A stretch of 64,000 bases of DNA from Asterias amurensis. Taxonomy: Eukaryota; Echinodermata; Asteroidea; Forcipulatida; Asteriidae. The stretch spans positions 12,317,501 through 12,381,500 of the forward strand of contig NC_092668.1 of NCBI RefSeq assembly GCF_032118995.1. Direction: 5' to 3'. Below, piece by piece: positions 44,488 through 53,997 of this stretch. Each line of letters opens with the position of its first letter. Positions within the stretch are counted from its first letter, which is position 1. Under the pieces are notes generated by a model. The model did no database searches, was not told the DNA's origin, and saw only the letters and a program-made list of their open reading frames with translations. The position numbers were made by a program, and so were the translations under genes.

Positions 44488-45106
44488 TACGCTTCTTGGG
44501 TTTGCAAAAAAAATCCGCTACTTATTAATTGTTTGGTCATAAGATTCTGAATGACGTCAGATTATTGGGCAATATCAAACAGATTTCTACCCGTCCTTGG
44601 CTTCTTAGGTTTGCAAACAAAAATATCCACTGCTTAAAGGCAGTGGACACTATTGGTAATTACTCAAAATAATTATTAGCATAAACCCTTTCTTGGTGAC
44701 GAGTAATGGGGAGAGGTTGATGGTTGATGAGAAACGGCTCCCTCTGAAGTGCCATAGTTTTCGACAAAGAAGTAATTTTCTACTAATTTGATTTCGAGAC
44801 CTCAAGTTTAGAACTTGAGGTCTCGAAATCAACCATCTAAACGTACACAACTTCGTTTGACAAGGGTGTTTTCTTCTTTCATTATTATCTCGCAACTTTG
44901 ATGACCGATTGAGCTCAAATTTTCACAGGTTAGTTATTTTATGCATATGTTGAGATACACCAACTATGAAGGCTAGTCTTTGACAATTACCAATTGTGTC
45001 CACTGCCTTTAAATGATATGGGTTTCTTGAAATGAATTATTTAGTCATATAGGAGTCTGTATGACGTCAAACTATTGGGCAATATCAAACATATTTCCAT
45101 CCGTCC
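44488..45106 (+). repeat. Two-unit tandem repeat, second unit split by a MITE
   Basis: Unit 1 (44488-44598) and unit 2 (44599-44637 plus 45013-45110) share CTTCTTnGGTTTGCAAA, ATGACGTCA and TATTGGGCAATATCAAACA. The M1 element at 44634 occupies the TTAA of unit 2 where unit 1 has TTAT. Confidence 0.75.
44634..45012 (+). mobile_element. MITE family M1, full length
   Basis: It runs TTAA to TTAA, with AGGCAGTGGACACTATTGG at the left and the exact complement at the right. The internal GAGACCTCAAGTTTAGAACT palindrome is intact. Confidence 0.88.
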
Positions 45107-45128
45107 TATGGCTGCTTGGAACAAGTAT

Positions 45129-45203
45129 GTCACCGTGGTCAAATGGTTAGACTGCCGGACTTGCAATCACAAGGTTGTGGGTTCGAATCTCCCAGCTAAC
45201 CGC
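45129..45203 (+). repeat. tRNA-like sequence, probably a SINE head
   Basis: It has an A-box-like TGGTCAAATGGTTAGACTGC, an anticodon-loop-like CTTGCAA (would be Ala-TGC) and a B-box GGTTCGAATCT. The acceptor and anticodon stems do not pair, so I do not call a functional tRNA. Confidence 0.5.
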
Positions 45204-45790
45204 TGCTTTCACAATGACTAGAATAATATGATCGTCTAGTTAACGAATCACAATTTCTTGATTCGCGTAATTCATAATCCAAGACGTTAAACCAATGTTT
45301 GCGAGAGAGATTGGCTGTTGCCAGCTTGGTGTTTATATCCCTTGTGAGAGTTTGCCGAGTTCCCTTGATGGGAAGATCATTCAAACAAACAACAAACAAG
45401 GTGTCCCTTGGCCTCATTGGAAAACCGTCTCCATTTTAGTCTGTTCGTCGCTACTATAGTTGCTCTGCCTCGAAGTGTCATTTTTAATATATTCTTTTAG
45501 ATATGACCCTGCCAGGTCGTTCATAGATTTCAATAGATTTAGATATATATAATAGTTGAAATAGATTCATTAAATTATTTAATATATTATTAAACTTTTC
45601 TTCAAAGTTGACATCGAAATAGGTGACAAGAACCCCATTTTATAAACAGTAATGTTTTAGCTTGTTTCCGTATTAACTTGGTTGCATATGCCTAGATAAT
45701 TGGTGGGGTTGGCTGTTTAGCACAATGAATAGTTCTCTTTTGAGATGACGGTTAAGTTAGTTTGATATTTTATTTTTGAACATTCACATC

Positions 45791-45949
45791 AATATTGTAC
45801 ATTCCCATAGGTTTGTACAGTGAATGTCTACTTTATTCATCGATATTGGATATTGTACATTTCCATAGGTTTGTACAGTGAATGTCTACCTTATACATCG
45901 ATATTGGATATTGTACATTCCCATAGGTTTGTACAGTGAATGTCTACCC
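45791..45949 (+). repeat. 58-bp tandem repeat upstream of catsper3
   Basis: Nearly three copies, starting at 45794, 45852 and 45910, share ATTGTACATTCCCATAGG, TTTGTACAGTGAATGTCTAC and CATCGATATTGGAT. It ends 250 bp before the catsper3 ATG. It could hold regulatory sites, but nothing shows this directly. Confidence 0.85.
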
Positions 45950-46198
45950 GAAACATGCACCAATCGTACTGATACGCGCCTGGCACCCCGGCGGACGCAG
46001 AGCGTGCTCGGCAGTAGAGCGCGTCCTGTACGCTTGTGCATTCAAACTGAATGATGAAACGTACGTTTATTTATTCAGCAGAAAATTTGTATTCGCTCGA
46101 TGACAAATTACAAATACACACGGACAAGAATTGATCAAAACGACTTGTTATTTAAGTGTTGGAGTCCGCTGTTTAGTGTAGTACCGTAGTTTTGAAAC

Positions 46199-46405
46199 AT
46201 GTCGGAAGAGAGTATTGTCTCGGACACGGGCAGTGACCTGATCATAGACGATGAGGGGCCAGAGCGTCGCTGGGTCCGGTGCGATTTGGCGTTTCACCGC
46301 TTCGTCGTGAAAATCACAGAGTCGACCGCTTTCAATGCTATTATCATGTTCACCATTGTACTCAATGCTATTGCAATGGCTCTGGAGACTGACTTCACTC
46401 TTAAG
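46199..46405 (+). CDS. catsper3: CatSper3 exon 1: N-terminus and S1
   Basis: It starts at ATG 46199 (A at -3). An acidic head (DLIIDDEGPERR) precedes S1, which reads AFNAIIMFTIVLNAIAMALE, and the exon ends TDFTLK before GTAATT. Phase 0. Confidence 0.9.
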
Positions 46406-49400
46406 GTAATTACAGCTATCCAAAGGGTATTTTGATAACAGTAAAACAGATCTTTTCTCACAATTGGGCCAACGCCTAGGAGTAGTATGAGGCTTAGAAA
46501 AATAACTGGAGGACGTCGGTCTCCAGCACATGGACTTTTCTACATCTACGTTGATGAACATTTTGAATTATTTTAGTAAAAATTAAAAACGTAATAAACC
46601 CCACCACGGTAACGGTAATCCATCCTGAACCACGGAGTACAGAGACTGACGTCCCATCACCTCGGCCCAATTTCATAGAACTCTAAGCACTATAATAATC
46701 ACCAGAATGATACTACAAAACAGCAGCCAAAATACCAAGGGCCGAGTCACATTAGTTTCTTGTTGTGGCTAGCACAGTAGAGTAGCAGTATCTTGCTCAT
46801 TTTGCCAAGCAGAAACTTTGTAATTGTAAGCATTATTTTGCCAGCTATCATGGCTATGTTATGTAATTGGACCCAGGGCCAGCTTAGAACTATAAATTAT
46901 ATAGAAGTACTATTAACAAAACAAAATATGATAATTTTGTTTAAACATCTTGGCTTGAGGATAAAGGTATTTTTGTCTCTCATTATAGTCGAGGTTCCGC
47001 ACAGCCTTCGCGATCCTAGATGAGTTTTTCCTCGGTATCTACACTCTGGAGTTCTTGATGAAGATTTACGCTGAGCCGGTGCGCTATTTCTACAGCAGCT
47101 ATAACTTGTTTGACCTTTTGGTGTTGCTGATGTCATACATACAGGTCAGTACACGTCATGAATATGAATGATGTAACGTCTTCTTTTGGCATAATGAACA
47201 TGACTATTAATCTTTCCTGGTATTTACACTTTAAAGGTTCTGCTTGTTCAATTTACCGGAGGCCAGACTAACTTAAACGCACTTCGGACGTTGAGGGCAC
47301 TTCGAACGCTGCGGACACTTCGCACCGTATCATTTGTTCGCGGACTGCAGGTACGTTTGTTCATGACTGTGTATTAAAGATATTAAATTTGCGAACATTA
47401 TCTCCTGCCACATGGGCACCAGTGCCACATTATTGAGTAGCCTTTTGTCAAGTCATTCGTGGCGTGGACAGCTCCGTCGCTGGTGCCGTGATGTCAAGCG
47501 ACTAGTAGGGGAGACCACTCGCGCGAGTCGAGTGGCAAAGCTGCCGCCACTCGTCGCGTAGTCTCCCCTTCCGGTCGCTTGGGATCGCGGCTTTACGAGG
47601 CAGTCCTTTCTATGTTTCTACTTCTAAGGCCTTGACAACAAGCCCAAAATGCTTGAGTCTACTACAACTTTCCCTTACATAGTCTTCTTACAAGGACATT
47701 GTCTATTTCTCCCCAAGGTTCTGGTGACGGCACTTTTGGATACAATTCGTAACTCAGTTCTCAATGTGGTTCTGCTTCTGTTGCTCATGATGTTCCTCTT
47801 CGCCATCATGGGGTACTACTTCTTTGGTTGCTGGGAGGGCAGTGATAAAGAACACTGGGGTGATCTTGGCTCTGCAATGCTCACCTTATTCAGTTATGTC
47901 ACGGTGAGTATCTTGCTGCCTCCCTCTTGGTCATGCTCCTTGTAGCGAATAACAATAATGAATGATAATAATCATTATGCAAATAGGAACCAGACTAATT
48001 TGTTGTTCCAGCCTCGGTTTGGTTACGTTATTATTAATGGGGGGGGGGATGAAAATGACTGCACCATGGGTTCATTAAATGTTTGAGTATTTGCCAATGT
48101 ATGACCCTTCCTCAAAATAATTCATTCATTTTTCTCTCCTTTTTCTTTTTTGCCAAAGGTGGAAGGATGGACAGACCTTCAGGCAGAGCTGGACAAGCGT
48201 CACATGACCGGAAGTCGCTACTACACCATCGCCTTCATATTCCTCGGTCATTTTATATTCACTAATGTATTCATTGGAATGATCATCATGAATATTCATG
48301 AGGCTACGGAGGCCTATCGGCGCGAGCAGGAGCTAGAGAGAGAAGAGGTGGGTATCTAATGTATTCATTGGAATGATTATCATGAATATTCATGAGGCTA
48401 TACCGAGGCCTATCGGCGCGAGCAGGAGCTAGAGAGAGAAGAGGTGGTTATCTAATGTATTTATTGCAATGATCATTATGAATATTCATGAGGCTACCAA
48501 TGCCTATCGGCGCGAGCACGAGCTAGGGAGAAGAGGTGGTTATCTAATGTATTCATTAGAATGATCATCATGAATATTCATTAGGGTACCGATGCTTATC
48601 GGCGCGAGTGGAGCTAGAAAGCTAAGAGGTGAGGGGAGAGTATCGATTCCGGTTTACCGAAAACGTAAAATAGACTTTGATTTTGCTTTACCGGAGGTTT
48701 TTTGCTTCTTCTTTTGTCCATTAAAATTGCCACAGCACCCGATTTCAGCCAATCACACGCAATAATATTGTAGGAGCGAGAAGGAATAGAGTATAGATTC
48801 AAAGGAACTGTTGATCATTTTCTTTTTATAAACTTCTTCGTTTCGGTTTATATTCCTCTCCATAGCTCGGATTAGTTGTCTAGATAGATGGCGCTATATA
48901 AATGATTATTATTATTATTAAAATTAAATAAAGTATCGACTGTTTTTCTTAAATTGATAACAGGCCGTCCAACGCAAGAAGGAATATATGATACAAAGAC
49001 AGCACAATGAGGTCCGTCAGATGCTTGAGAAACAGGTAAATGCACTCTAAAAAATACTTCCAATTCAGATACACATTTATTTCCATACTTCTATGAAAAA
49101 TATCGACGTGGTGTTTTTTCTTTCATTATTATCTCGCAACTTCGACGACCAATTGAGCTCAAATTTTCACAGGTTTGTTATTTTATGCATGTTGAGATAC
49201 AGCAAGTGAGAAGACTGGTCTTTGACAATTACCAATATTGTCCAGGGTATTTAAGCCTTGTTTGGGGCGAACTTGCATAAAAGAAAAATAAATAAAAAGA
49301 TCAACCCCAGGTGAATCCATCGTTCTCGCTAATGTGCACATGCTCAGAACTGCGTAAAAAATGGAACAACCTGGTAAGTCTGCTGCCACCAAGCGTCCCA

Positions 49401-50313
49401 AAAGTTCCCCGTTACTCTTCATGTTTTGGGGTCTTGTGTCTGTGTTTTTAGATTTCTTGTGATTTTTGTGAATACAGAATCGTGGCCACTATAAGAACTT
49501 CCACGACATGGTGAAAGAATTTCAAAGTACGTTACGTCATGATGATTACGTCGTGTCCGTTGACCTGGCCACCAACTTGACCTGGTTGGAGACGTACATT
49601 ACGTCAATGGAGTACCAAGATAACACAACGTACAGGTAGGCATATAGCAATTAATAGCCCTTTTCGAAAACCACGGCTTGGGACCTCGGGCTCGGGCACG
49701 GGGGGCTTCAATGTCGACGATCTCCAATGAGCCGAAGCGCTAAGTACAAGACCAAGACGCGGTTTCGAAAGGGCATGTGCGTACGTGCTGTATCAGCCAA
49801 TAAGTTATTAGACTGGTCCCGGTCCCCTGTCTTTAACTACAAGGATGACGACAGGCACTGGGGTCGATTTCACAAAGAGTTGGGACTAGTCCTAACTTAG
49901 GACTAGTCCTAGGAGATATACAAAACGTGTGGCTAGTCCTAAGTTAGGACGAGTTACTCGTCCTAACTCGAGATAAGACTAGTCTTAACTATTTGTGAAA
50001 TCAACCCCTGGTCTTACATGTGCATTGATTTCATTTAACGCAATGATTTCATTGGACAAACGTGCAGATGCACAGCGAATTGCCCATTTAGACACGGCCT
50101 TAACTCGAAATAACCCAGTTGAATTCCAGTTACATATTCCAATATACTTCATTGTCATTGACGACGTTTGTTTCATCGTAATCAAAAGTTTACAGACGCC
50201 ATCTTTTGTCTTTTCTTATAATCCACAGAATACAGCAACTTCATTTTGAGATGTGTCACTTACTGGCCTCCGTACTTGAGAAAAGGCTAAAGGAACGCTA
50301 TGGAATGTCCTGA
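46199..50313 (+). CDS. catsper3: CatSper3 sperm calcium-channel subunit, complete, eight exons
   Basis: CatSper3 is one of four pore subunits of the flagellar, alkalinisation-activated calcium channel of sperm. Exons 46199-46405, 46989-47144, 47237-47350, 47718-47903, 48159-48347, 48964-49035, 49478-49635 and 50229-50313 join in phase to 388 residues, near the human 398. It has one six-helix ion-transport domain: S1 about 47-63, S2-S3 in exon 2 (EFFLGIYTLEFLMKIYAEP), an S4 with arginines at 138, 141, 144, 147, 150 and 156, the pore T221-V-E-G-W225 followed by TDLQ, and S6 (GHFIFTNVFIGMIIMNIHEA). The basic/acidic coiled tail and the C-terminal YITSMEYQDNTTYR match mammalian CatSper3 (YFSTLDYQDTTVHK). 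The pore text TVEGWTDLQ distinguishes it from CatSper1, 2 and 4. Expression is expected in testis. Confidence 0.95.
46406..46988 (+). other. catsper3: CatSper3 intron 1 with an M5 MITE
   Basis: A degraded M5 element spans about 46664-46875 (GCCCAATTTCATAGAACTCT to AATTGGACCCAGGG). Nothing else is seen. Confidence 0.5.
46989..47144 (+). CDS. catsper3: CatSper3 exon 2: S2-S3
   Basis: The acceptor CATTATAG precedes SRFRTAFAILDEFFLGIYTL, then EFLMKIYAEPVRYFYSSYNL and FDLLVLLMSYIQ. The Phe-Asp start of S3 is typical of voltage-gated channels. Confidence 0.94.
47237..47350 (+). CDS. catsper3: CatSper3 exon 3: S4 voltage sensor
   Basis: Thirty-eight codons, phase 0. It encodes NALRTLRALRTLRTLRTVSF followed by VRGLQ. 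Five arginines at exact three-residue spacing plus one more make a dense sensor. Confidence 0.95.
47458..47592. mobile_element. Hairpin element in CatSper3 intron 3
   Basis: AAGCGACTAGTAGGGGAGAC at the left is mirrored by GTCTCCCCTTCCGGTCGCTT at the right, with CACTCGnGCGAG at the centre. It is GC-rich relative to its surroundings. Confidence 0.65.
47718..47903 (+). CDS. catsper3: CatSper3 exon 4: S5 and pore helix
   Basis: Sixty-two codons, phase 0. It reads LNVVLLLLLMMFLFAIMGYY (S5), FFGCWEGSDKEHWGDLGSAM, then LTLFSYVT. It corresponds to human GNLAAAFFTLFSLAT. Confidence 0.95.
48159..48347 (+). CDS. catsper3: CatSper3 exon 5: selectivity filter and S6
   Basis: It follows TTGCCAAAG and reads VEGWTDLQAELDKRHMTGSR, YYTIAFIFLGHFIFTNVFIG, MIIMNIHEATEAYRREQELE. 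It ends EREE at GTGGGT. The 3' 85 bp and the donor are copied three more times downstream. Confidence 0.95.
48263..48632 (+). repeat. catsper3: Four tandem copies of the exon 5 end and its 5' splice site
   Basis: Units begin TAATGTATTCATTG at 48263, 48357, 48453 and 48545 (spacings 94, 96, 92). Each carries CATGAATATTCATGAGG, CTATCGGCGCGAG and AAGAGGTG. Unit 1 is the real exon end; units 2-4 are intronic, each with a GAGGTGnnT-type donor. Confidence 0.92.
48875..48925 (+). repeat. SINE tail with ATT repeats
   Basis: GATGGCGCTATATAAATGAT followed by TATTATTATTATT is a typical 3' end of tRNA-derived SINEs; the body upstream is not recognisable. Confidence 0.5.
48964..49035 (+). CDS. catsper3: CatSper3 exon 6: cytoplasmic coiled segment
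   Basis: Twenty-four codons (AVQRKKEYMIQRQHNEVRQM, LEKQ), phase 0, in the position of the human GEKQVILQRQQEEISRLMHIQ segment. Confidence 0.9.
49106..49255 (+). mobile_element. MITE family M1, 3' fragment in a CatSper3 intron
   Basis: It keeps TTTTTTCTTTCATTATTATC, TTGAGCTCAAATTTTCACAG and GACAATTACCAAT, ending GTATTTAA. The left half is absent. Confidence 0.65.
49478..49635 (+). CDS. catsper3: CatSper3 exon 7: C-terminal region
   Basis: It reads NRGHYKNFHDMVKEFQSTLR, HDDYVVSVDLATNLTWLETY, ITSMEYQDNTTYR and leaves in phase 2. It aligns with human FSELVENFKKTLSHTD and YFSTLDYQDTTVHK. Confidence 0.94.
49657..49774. mobile_element. Short inverted-repeat element, CatSper3 intron 7
   Basis: GCCCTTTTCGAAAACCACGG and CGCGGTTTCGAAAGGGC form the ends. 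It is related to 24596-24748, with a different core. Confidence 0.7.
49860..50009. mobile_element. MITE family M6, CatSper3 intron 7
   Basis: It begins GGGGTCGATTTCACAAAGAG and ends TTTGTGAAATCAACCCC. The arms contain CCTAACTTAGGACTAGTCCT and complements. Confidence 0.8.
50229..50313 (+). CDS. catsper3: CatSper3 terminal exon
   Basis: It follows TAATCCACAG, completes the Arg codon, reads IQQLHFEMCHLLASVLEKRL and KERYGMS, and stops with TGA at 50311-50313. It aligns with human KLQELYYEIVHVLSLMLED. Confidence 0.93.
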
Positions 50314-50335
50314 TGACGTCAGATTGGCAACCAGT

Positions 50336-50513
50336 GCCCTAATTTTATAGAGCTGCTTAGGCATAAAAGGAGCTAGCACAAATTGATAATGTGCTTTCCT
50401 GAAAATGGTTACCAGCCAAAACACGTGTCACATGTACCATCGGTCGCTGGTATCCTGCTTATATTTGCTTAACAATTATTTTGAGTAATTACCAACAGTT
50501 TCCATTGCCTTAA
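50336..50513. mobile_element. M5 left fragment joined to an M1 right end
   Basis: GCCCTAATTTTATAGAGCTG starts an M5-like piece. At about 50469 it passes into ACAATTATTTTGAGTAATTA and CCAnnGCCTTAA, the M1 right end. It may lie in the catsper3 3'UTR. Confidence 0.5.
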
Positions 50514-50611
50514 ACACAAAGATACTACGTGGTGTACAAAAACTGAAGATCAGTCAGTGCCCGTCTTGCGGATAAAGACAGGGGACCCGTTTCGCTTGGC
50601 CCTAGCGGCCA

Positions 50612-50854
50612 GGGCCCAATTTCATAGAGCTGCTAAGCACAAAAATTTGCTAAGCATGAAATTTCTTCCTTGACAAAAACGACTTACCAACCAAATTTCC
50701 GTTTGTTGCATATTGCTTGTTACTGGTGTTCAGCTGTTGCTTGCTCATCTTGAAAATCATGTGGAAATTTGGTTGGTAATCCTCTTTTTATCGAGGCAGA
50801 AATTTCATGCTAAGCAAATTTTGGTGCTTATAGCAGCTCTATGAATTTGGGCCC
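50612..50854. mobile_element. MITE family M5, full length
   Basis: GGGCCCAATTTCATAGAGCT and AGCTCTATGAATTTGGGCCC form the ends. Long arms include GCTAAGCACAAAAATTTGCT and its complement. Confidence 0.85.
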
Positions 50855-51051
50855 TGGTCTATCCAGGACCGCTGGGATGGGCTAATCAGCTTGGGCAAAT
50901 TCTTGAAGTACGCCATACGTGCAGTGTGCAATTTTTTTCTTTCGTACCCTCACGCTGGCCACGGGGTTAACAGTAAAGGGATCCGGGAAAGCGCCCATAC
51001 CTTTAGTCTTGAAGTCAAGACGGTAATTGTTAAGAGCGGTGTGTAGTTACA

Positions 51052-51118
51052 GCGCGGCGTAGCTACGGGGACGATGAACACACCCTCGATCCCAGTATGT
51101 GTGTGTGAGTCAGTTGCA
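51052..51118 (+). repeat. Dispersed repeat, also at 55712-55768
   Basis: GGTGTnGTTAC, CCTCGATCCCAGTATGTGTG and GAGTCAGTTGCAA are shared with 55712-55768. In both places GC-rich GGCCGCG sequence follows. Confidence 0.65.
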
Positions 51119-52410
51119 ATCATTGATCTCCATTATACTGACTGGATAGGACATCGCGTCCAAACGCAGGCCGCGCGCGTATTTTTTCAAACGGGTGAAG
51201 ACCGTTCGTCACACGAAATGCGCTGTACACTTTTAAACGGAGTTGCTGCAAGCAGAGAGAAGTTTTCGTCCTTTTAATTGTCATTTGGGGATTAATACAA
51301 TTGGAATCGGATCAAACAAACTAAAAATGCTGATGGTGAAGTCGTGCGCGGCTATCAATCACTGGAGGAGGGAAAACTGAGTCGGCAAAGGGATTGTCTT
51401 TCCATAAGTAGGTAGGCCTTTGCATTTTTTTAGCGATTCATATTATTATTATTATATCTAACGTTACAAATATAAGCCGGAAATTTAAACTATCTTTCAT
51501 AAAAATAGTTATTATAGGCCAAGTATTTGTTATTTTTACCGAGCAATACTATTTTTGTTTTCGCTCCGTTACAGATGGTTGTCTGGAATCGACGAGGACG
51601 GGAAGCCCGGATTTCAACAGATGTTTGTCATAGCATCAATAATTAAAAGGTTCGGGAAAGCGACAAGTATATGCGAATTATGTACAAGTTCGTTGAGAGG
51701 ATCAGTCATCTCAGAAATAGCCGACTTATTTATGACCGTTATTTGTGACCAAAATAAAAATATGTATTTCTGGCGGAACAGTAAAACGGTTATGGAAGTT
51801 TTGCTGTTGGGATTGTTTTTCACTTAACATGATGAATAGAAGCTTAACAATAAAAATACTAAAATTGTTAATGGAGTCAACTCTCAATTATCACATTGTA
51901 TTTTGTTTTCATCTTTCTTGTTCTTTTCCCTCGATTTTAGCGAGTATGTAGTTCTCACTCTAGTGCCTACTCGAATTGTTTATTGTAGGAGCGACTCTTG
52001 TTTTGTCTTTATATGGTTTATTGCCATTTTCTCAATGAACTGAAAGAATAAAAAAAAAACATGTATACCTGAATCCCAGTACAGTTTCTCGGCCGAGTGT
52101 TTGTTTAGAAATTTAAATATCATTATCATAATACTAATAGGGCATTTGATAGAGACAAATATAAAGTTAGTTTGCTTTATTGCATTTCAATCAGCAACTT
52201 TTTCATACTTCAAACTGTCGATCGTCATGTTTTCCCCCCATTTCTATTCTCAATTTACAACTTCAACTGACAGACTCAAACCCGACCAAGTGCACATTAA
52301 TTTACCCGTTTGAAGGAATTGCGCCGCCATTGTTGGGCCGCGTGTTTATGCACGCAGCATAGCGCAATGTCCTATCCAGTCAGTATAATGGAGATCAATG
52401 GTCGCAATAG
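51109..52410. mobile_element. 1.3-kb inverted-repeat unit, possible non-autonomous transposon
   Basis: A left arm (51109-51200) and right arm (52300-52410) share in inverted orientation CATTGATCTCCATTATACTG, ACTGGATAGGACAT, a GC-rich stretch and TTCAAACGGGT. Between them lies about 1.1 kb with an acceptor-like TCCGTTACAG at 51573, a short frame (WLSGIDEDGKPGFQQ onward) and an AATAAA near 52048. I cannot name it. A DNA transposon derivative or an inverted duplication both fit. Confidence 0.5.
51574..51827 (+). CDS. Unassigned small frame after a splice acceptor
   Basis: After TTTTCGCTCCGTTACAG the frame reads WLSGIDEDGKPGFQQMFVIA and continues about 84 residues to a stop. The first 15 codons are GC-richer than the rest. 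A donor at 51409 (AAGTAGGTAGG) could pair with this acceptor. Family unknown; it may be a non-coding transcript or a chance frame. Confidence 0.2.
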
Positions 52411-52432
52411 ACTGTGCAAGTCTCGCGCGCAC

Positions 52433-53997
52433 CGGAGCGAGAAAACACGACAACTGAAGAACTTAATTTTTTTTAGGAATCAAATCTTTGCTATAATTTT
52501 TCTTAATGCCGAATCTGAACAACAAAAATACCCATTAGAGCTTGTTTAAATTAGTTTTAGCTTTTTAAACAAATACCCAATTATCGGTTAAAGTCTATGT
52601 ATAGACAAAAGTAAAACTCTGGGACAAGGATGTTTGTTTGATCTTAAATGTTTTGAAACCCCTTTTGTAAATCTACGCCCGAATGTGAAACTACTGAAAG
52701 CTGGTTTATACGCGGACGCACGATGGTCGCAAGGGCGTTAGATAAACGCGTGACGCAGTTTAAAGAGGAAGCCGATGCCTAAGCGACCAATGAAAAGGCT
52801 TTCCACCCCGCGCGGCCAAAACAAGCGTCTGCGTAAGTTTCGTGATCGGAGATGGGCACAAATTCTTAATTTTTTACAAGTAACCTGACCTGAGGTCAAG
52901 TTTAAATACCGGTTTTTCTTCGTTATTATGTTGACTTTATTTTTACTTTTATATATGTTGTTAATTAGTATTACATTTTTAACAACATATGTCATTTTTA
53001 TGGTCATAAACTATATTAAACTAAAGTAATGGACGAAACAAAATCTCCCCAACGTAAAACTCCATAAGGTTGGGACCACAATGGTCCCGGAAGTTCAAAT
53101 CTGCGCGAGACTTGCACAGTCTATTAGAGCTGCCTCGCGCTACCTACGACTGTTGCATGTGTAACATCGCACTGTGACTGTTGCATGAAAGGCAGACAAA
53201 TAGGCAGCGCCTAACGACTTGTCATCAAGTCTACCATACCTTATGCGTGTATGCGGTGGCCAGCGTGTGGTACGGGAAAAAAATGCTAGCAGTGTATATA
53301 TTTTGCAGTGTGAGTTTGATGGATGATGGGACTGAGAATTTGTTGATAGACCAGCAGTGAGCGTGCTTGAAACGTTTGCCCATCCCAGCGCCTTCGGTCA
53401 AGGCAAGGCGCTGGGGATGAGCGAAGGGACCAGTCTACCCTCTTTATAGACCTTATGCATTGACGTCATCCAGCGGCCATCTTAGTGGGAGAACGGTGAC
53501 GAAACATTCGAAAGGCACAGATTTTTACGCGCGGCGCACAGGATTTGCCAATGAACAACCTCCTTTTGACCTCTAGGTGAGGGCGCCCTACTGAAATGAC
53601 GTCATGTGCAAAAGGTCTATACTGAGGGCGCCCGATTTAAATGACGTCACACGCATGTGTGAATGAGTAATTGACGCGCATAGAGCACAAAGAATGGCCC
53701 CAAAAAACACTAGCAATGCATTGTTTTCGTATAATCTTAACACCTTTGTTTGGTTGATGGTACAACGCATTGATCTCCATTATACTGAAGATATAATGGA
53801 GATCAATGGTACAACGCCATTTAACAACCAAGTGGACTCGTAAAGTATTAATCGAACACCGTATGGAACAATGGCCTGATTAGTATTGATGCAAACCTAT
53901 ATAGGACAATAGTAGAAAGGATTATGTATGTGTGTTTCTAGTTTATAGTGTCTAGTAAGCATCAGTAACGCCCAGCAATATAATTATCACATAAATA
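52433..53997. other. Intergenic, gene-poor
   Basis: GCGCGAGACTTGCACAGTCT at 53103-53127 is an inverted copy of 52408-52432. A TTGATCTCCATTATACTGAA / ATAATGGAGATCAAT palindrome lies at 53769-53807. A GAGGGCGCCC(T/G)A block followed by ATGACGTCA is repeated near 53579 and 53624. No gene is supported. Confidence 0.45.

Larger units (their letters stand above)
43792..46198. promoter_or_regulatory. Divergent intergenic region between wnt8 and catsper3
   Basis: Both genes must start from this 2.4-kb stretch. About 210-225 bp upstream of the wnt8 ATG lies a CCACGCCCAACCAATCAT block, a GC-box and CCAAT-like pair. A TTCAAAG TCF/LEF-type site lies at about 44047-44053. Both are short motifs and only suggestive. 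The right half holds an M1 MITE, a tRNA-like SINE head and a 58-bp repeat array. Confidence 0.4.

Noticed and set aside
45129-45203. Functional tRNA-Ala (TGC)
   Set aside because: A and B boxes and a TGC loop are visible, but the acceptor and anticodon stems do not pair. It fits a SINE head better.
46148-46561. 137-codon minus-strand frame over catsper3 exon 1
   Set aside because: It is the antisense shadow of the catsper3 start exon, which has clear family similarity on the plus strand.
48348-48632. Copies 2-4 of the exon 5 repeat as extra coding exons
   Set aside because: They lack acceptors, spacing is not consistently a multiple of three, and reading through exon 5 stops at once (GTG GGT ATC TAA).
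52738-53007. Minus-strand 89-codon frame
   Set aside because: Low-complexity AT-rich N-terminal half, no recognised motif, and no transcript signals.
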